This document shows, in pieces, positions 57,435-58,866 of a stretch of DNA of 58,866 nt. The stretch is taken from positions 1 through 58,866 of the forward strand of contig JAGASM010000005.1 of NCBI GenBank assembly GCA_017621735.1. The letters run 5' to 3'. The DNA is from Clostridia bacterium (GTDB taxonomy: Bacteria > Bacillota > Clostridia > Christensenellales > Borkfalkiaceae). The notes below the pieces were generated by a model. The model had not been told where the DNA came from, searched no databases, and was given only the letters and a program-made list of their open reading frames with translations. Made by a program: the position numbers and the translations under genes. Position 1 is the stretch's first letter. Each line of letters opens with the position of its first letter.

Positions 57435-58866
57435 TTAATCTACCGAAAGTGTTCTCGCAGTTAAAATATCGACAAGGTGGATCGTTTGATAAATGTTTAA
57501 GTAGTTGATGTTTTTCATCACGACGCCGTTTACTTGATAATTAAGCCCTTCGATGTCGACGTTCGGCATACTGCCTTGCAAAATGTCGTGTACCCAAAGG
57601 GTATACAAATCGACGTTGTTGATGTGGTCGGTTACGTGTGCGACGATCTCGTCCATTTCAAGGAGGGAGAATTCCACCTCGTTCCCCTCGTCGTCGGTGA
57701 GGAACAAATACCACATATCTTTGAGTTCGCGGATGAGTTCAACGGAGGTATCGTGTTCTCCCGTTTCCGCGTCGATGAGGCGGTAGTACGACCAGTCGAT
57801 GTCCTCCTCGTCTACGTGATAAACGGTTCCGCCGTCGACGTAGTAGTGCCCTTCGTAGACGGGGACGCGTTCTTCGTAATAGGAATATGCGTCCGTCGTT
57901 CCGTCCCCCTTAAAGTGGCGCAAGTCGTCTAAGTATACGACGCCTTCTTGGACAAGAGAAGGATCTTGCGGGCGTTCGGGAATGGCGTTTCCGCTTTCCA
58001 TATCCGCCGCCGATAAGTAGTAAGAATAGACGCGTTCCAAATCGTCCCTATAACGTTTATCCGCCGATTGCGCGTAATCTCCGCTTGCGTCCTCGGAAAG
58101 ATACATGAGGGCGATGGCGTCCGTACCGTCTTCGTTTGTACCGACAACCTTTTCATATGCATAGACGGGGTTGCCGTCGCCGTCCGTCATCGGAGTTCCG
58201 TCCTCGTTTTCCGCGGGGAAAATAGGGGAAGTCAAGGGAACGATCGCTCCGCCGTTGTCATAGTCTACAACGCCGAACGTATAGTTGGAGAGAACGACGT
58301 TTTGCTTGACGTAATAGTAAGGGGTATTCCAAACGGGGGGCGCGGGGGTTTCTCCGCCGGCAACCGCATCGTCGTACGCCTTTTGCGCATTGCGGTTGTT
58401 CATTTGTATAACTGCGTCGTATTTGACGTCCGCGTCTGTGATAAGCGTTCCGCCGCTCATTTCCGTAAAGTATCCGTCGGAAAGTTCGTGCCCGCCGTAC
58501 GTGCGGATTTCAAATACTTCATCGCCCGAGAGGACGTTTGTCGGTTTATCCGTTTCGACGCGCTCCTCGTCGTCGCGCGGGGTAACGTGCGCGGGATCGT
58601 AATAGCCGTATACCTCTTTATGGAATACCTGTTGGAAGGTAAGCGATTCCAAATCGGAAGAAAGGGTGTCTACGGTACTGTATTGAAGGTGAGAAAGAAT
58701 TTGATTGTCCTCAAGTCCTTCCATCATGTCCCGCAGTTGAAGAGAAGTTACCGCTTGATCAAAATTGCCGATCGCCGTATTTTTTAACGATTGCAAAAGA
58801 ACGGGGGAACTTTCGTCGATTGCCAAGACGTCGCCGAGGACAAGGGAATTAATTTTTTCTTGCTTG
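57435..58866 (-). CDS. Unrecognised acidic protein, N-terminus beyond the window
   Basis: The C-terminal 476 residues are present and the frame is open to the window edge, so the protein is 5'-partial. It is strongly acidic, with no membrane helix in this part. The sequence ALLQSLKN-like VLLQSLKNTAIGNFDQ and SLQLRDMMEGLEDNQILSHLQYS, and a later EIVAHVTDHINNVDLYTLWVHD, look like helical modules between beta-rich segments with many Tyr and Asp (YYVDGGTVYHVDEEDIDWSYY). Large exported proteins with similar modules exist in Clostridia, but I cannot name this family. It lies upstream of rpsF with its own terminator. Confidence 0.7.
   Translation of the reverse strand, partial: KQEKINSLVLGDVLAIDESSPVLLQSLKNTAIGNFDQAVTSLQLRDMMEGLEDNQILSHLQYSTVDTLSSDLESLTFQQVFHKEVYGYYDPAHVTPRDDEERVETDKPTNVLSGDEVFEIRTYGGHELSDGYFTEMSGGTLITDADVKYDAVIQMNNRNAQKAYDDAVAGGETPAPPVWNTPYYYVKQNVVLSNYTFGVVDYDNGGAIVPLTSPIFPAENEDGTPMTDGDGNPVYAYEKVVGTNEDGTDAIALMYLSEDASGDYAQSADKRYRDDLERVYSYYLSAADMESGNAIPERPQDPSLVQEGVVYLDDLRHFKGDGTTDAYSYYEERVPVYEGHYYVDGGTVYHVDEEDIDWSYYRLIDAETGEHDTSVELIRELKDMWYLFLTDDEGNEVEFSLLEMDEIVAHVTDHINNVDLYTLWVHDILQGSMPNVDIEGLNYQVNGVVMKNINYLNIYQTIHLVDILTARTLSVD

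Overview
The window comes from a low-to-mid GC Bacillota genome, most likely a clostridial gut-type lineage. The signs are strong Shine-Dalgarno sites, consensus TTGACA/TATAAT promoters, a PyrR attenuator, a single-chain PurL, DegV, CdaA, RbgA and class 1B PyrD/PyrK. The exact order or family is inference only. Almost all genes run left to right; the exceptions are a polysaccharide deacetylase, a small membrane protein and the rpsF-ssb-rpsR group with the partial gene behind it.

Layout. 1-440: a ~110-bp tandem repeat array that runs off the left edge and has its own outward-pointing promoter. 440-4776: a MarR regulator with an operator over its start site, followed by a heterodimeric ABC exporter. 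4932-5636: a metallophosphoesterase on a leaderless message. 5883-12018: a PyrR-attenuated pyrRBCFKDE operon. 12128-20424: a calcium-type P-ATPase, a deacetylase, galK-galM, a membrane protein, a candidate structured RNA on the minus strand, a ZIP transporter and an SDR enzyme. 20772-34179: a purine operon behind a ZTP riboswitch (purE, F, M, N, a PurO-type IMP cyclohydrolase, a stand-alone AICAR formyltransferase, purD, purL), ending in fhs and mutY. 34747-39689: degV, tmk, rimM, trmD, rbgA, rnhB and yraN.

39890-45499: a giant 1869-aa DUF4011-SF1 helicase-Vsr-like protein of the type described as a single-gene phage defence system (Hhe), sitting between housekeeping genes with its own promoter. 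45563-52365: comEC, holA, cdaA, a 36-codon remnant-like gene where cdaR/ybbR is normally found, a DUF1015 gene and lysC. 52463-56226: a PhoB-type two-component system with three small membrane proteins and a charged helical protein; 11-bp phased repeats before the regulator gene and before a second small-protein unit suggest a shared regulon. 56270-58866: rpsR, ssb and rpsF with an S6:S18-type leader, then an unrecognised protein cut by the window end.

How they work together. UTP/UMP synthesis is gated by PyrR. Purine synthesis is gated by ZTP, which accumulates when 10-formyl-tetrahydrofolate is short; the operon makes the two formyl-using enzymes (PurN, AICAR formyltransferase) and the ligase that supplies the formyl donor (Fhs). 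A recurring oddity is tandem duplication of ~35-130 bp units in the spacers after genes (SDR, mutY, degV, trmD, holA); at degV and trmD the duplicated unit clearly includes the 3' end of the gene.
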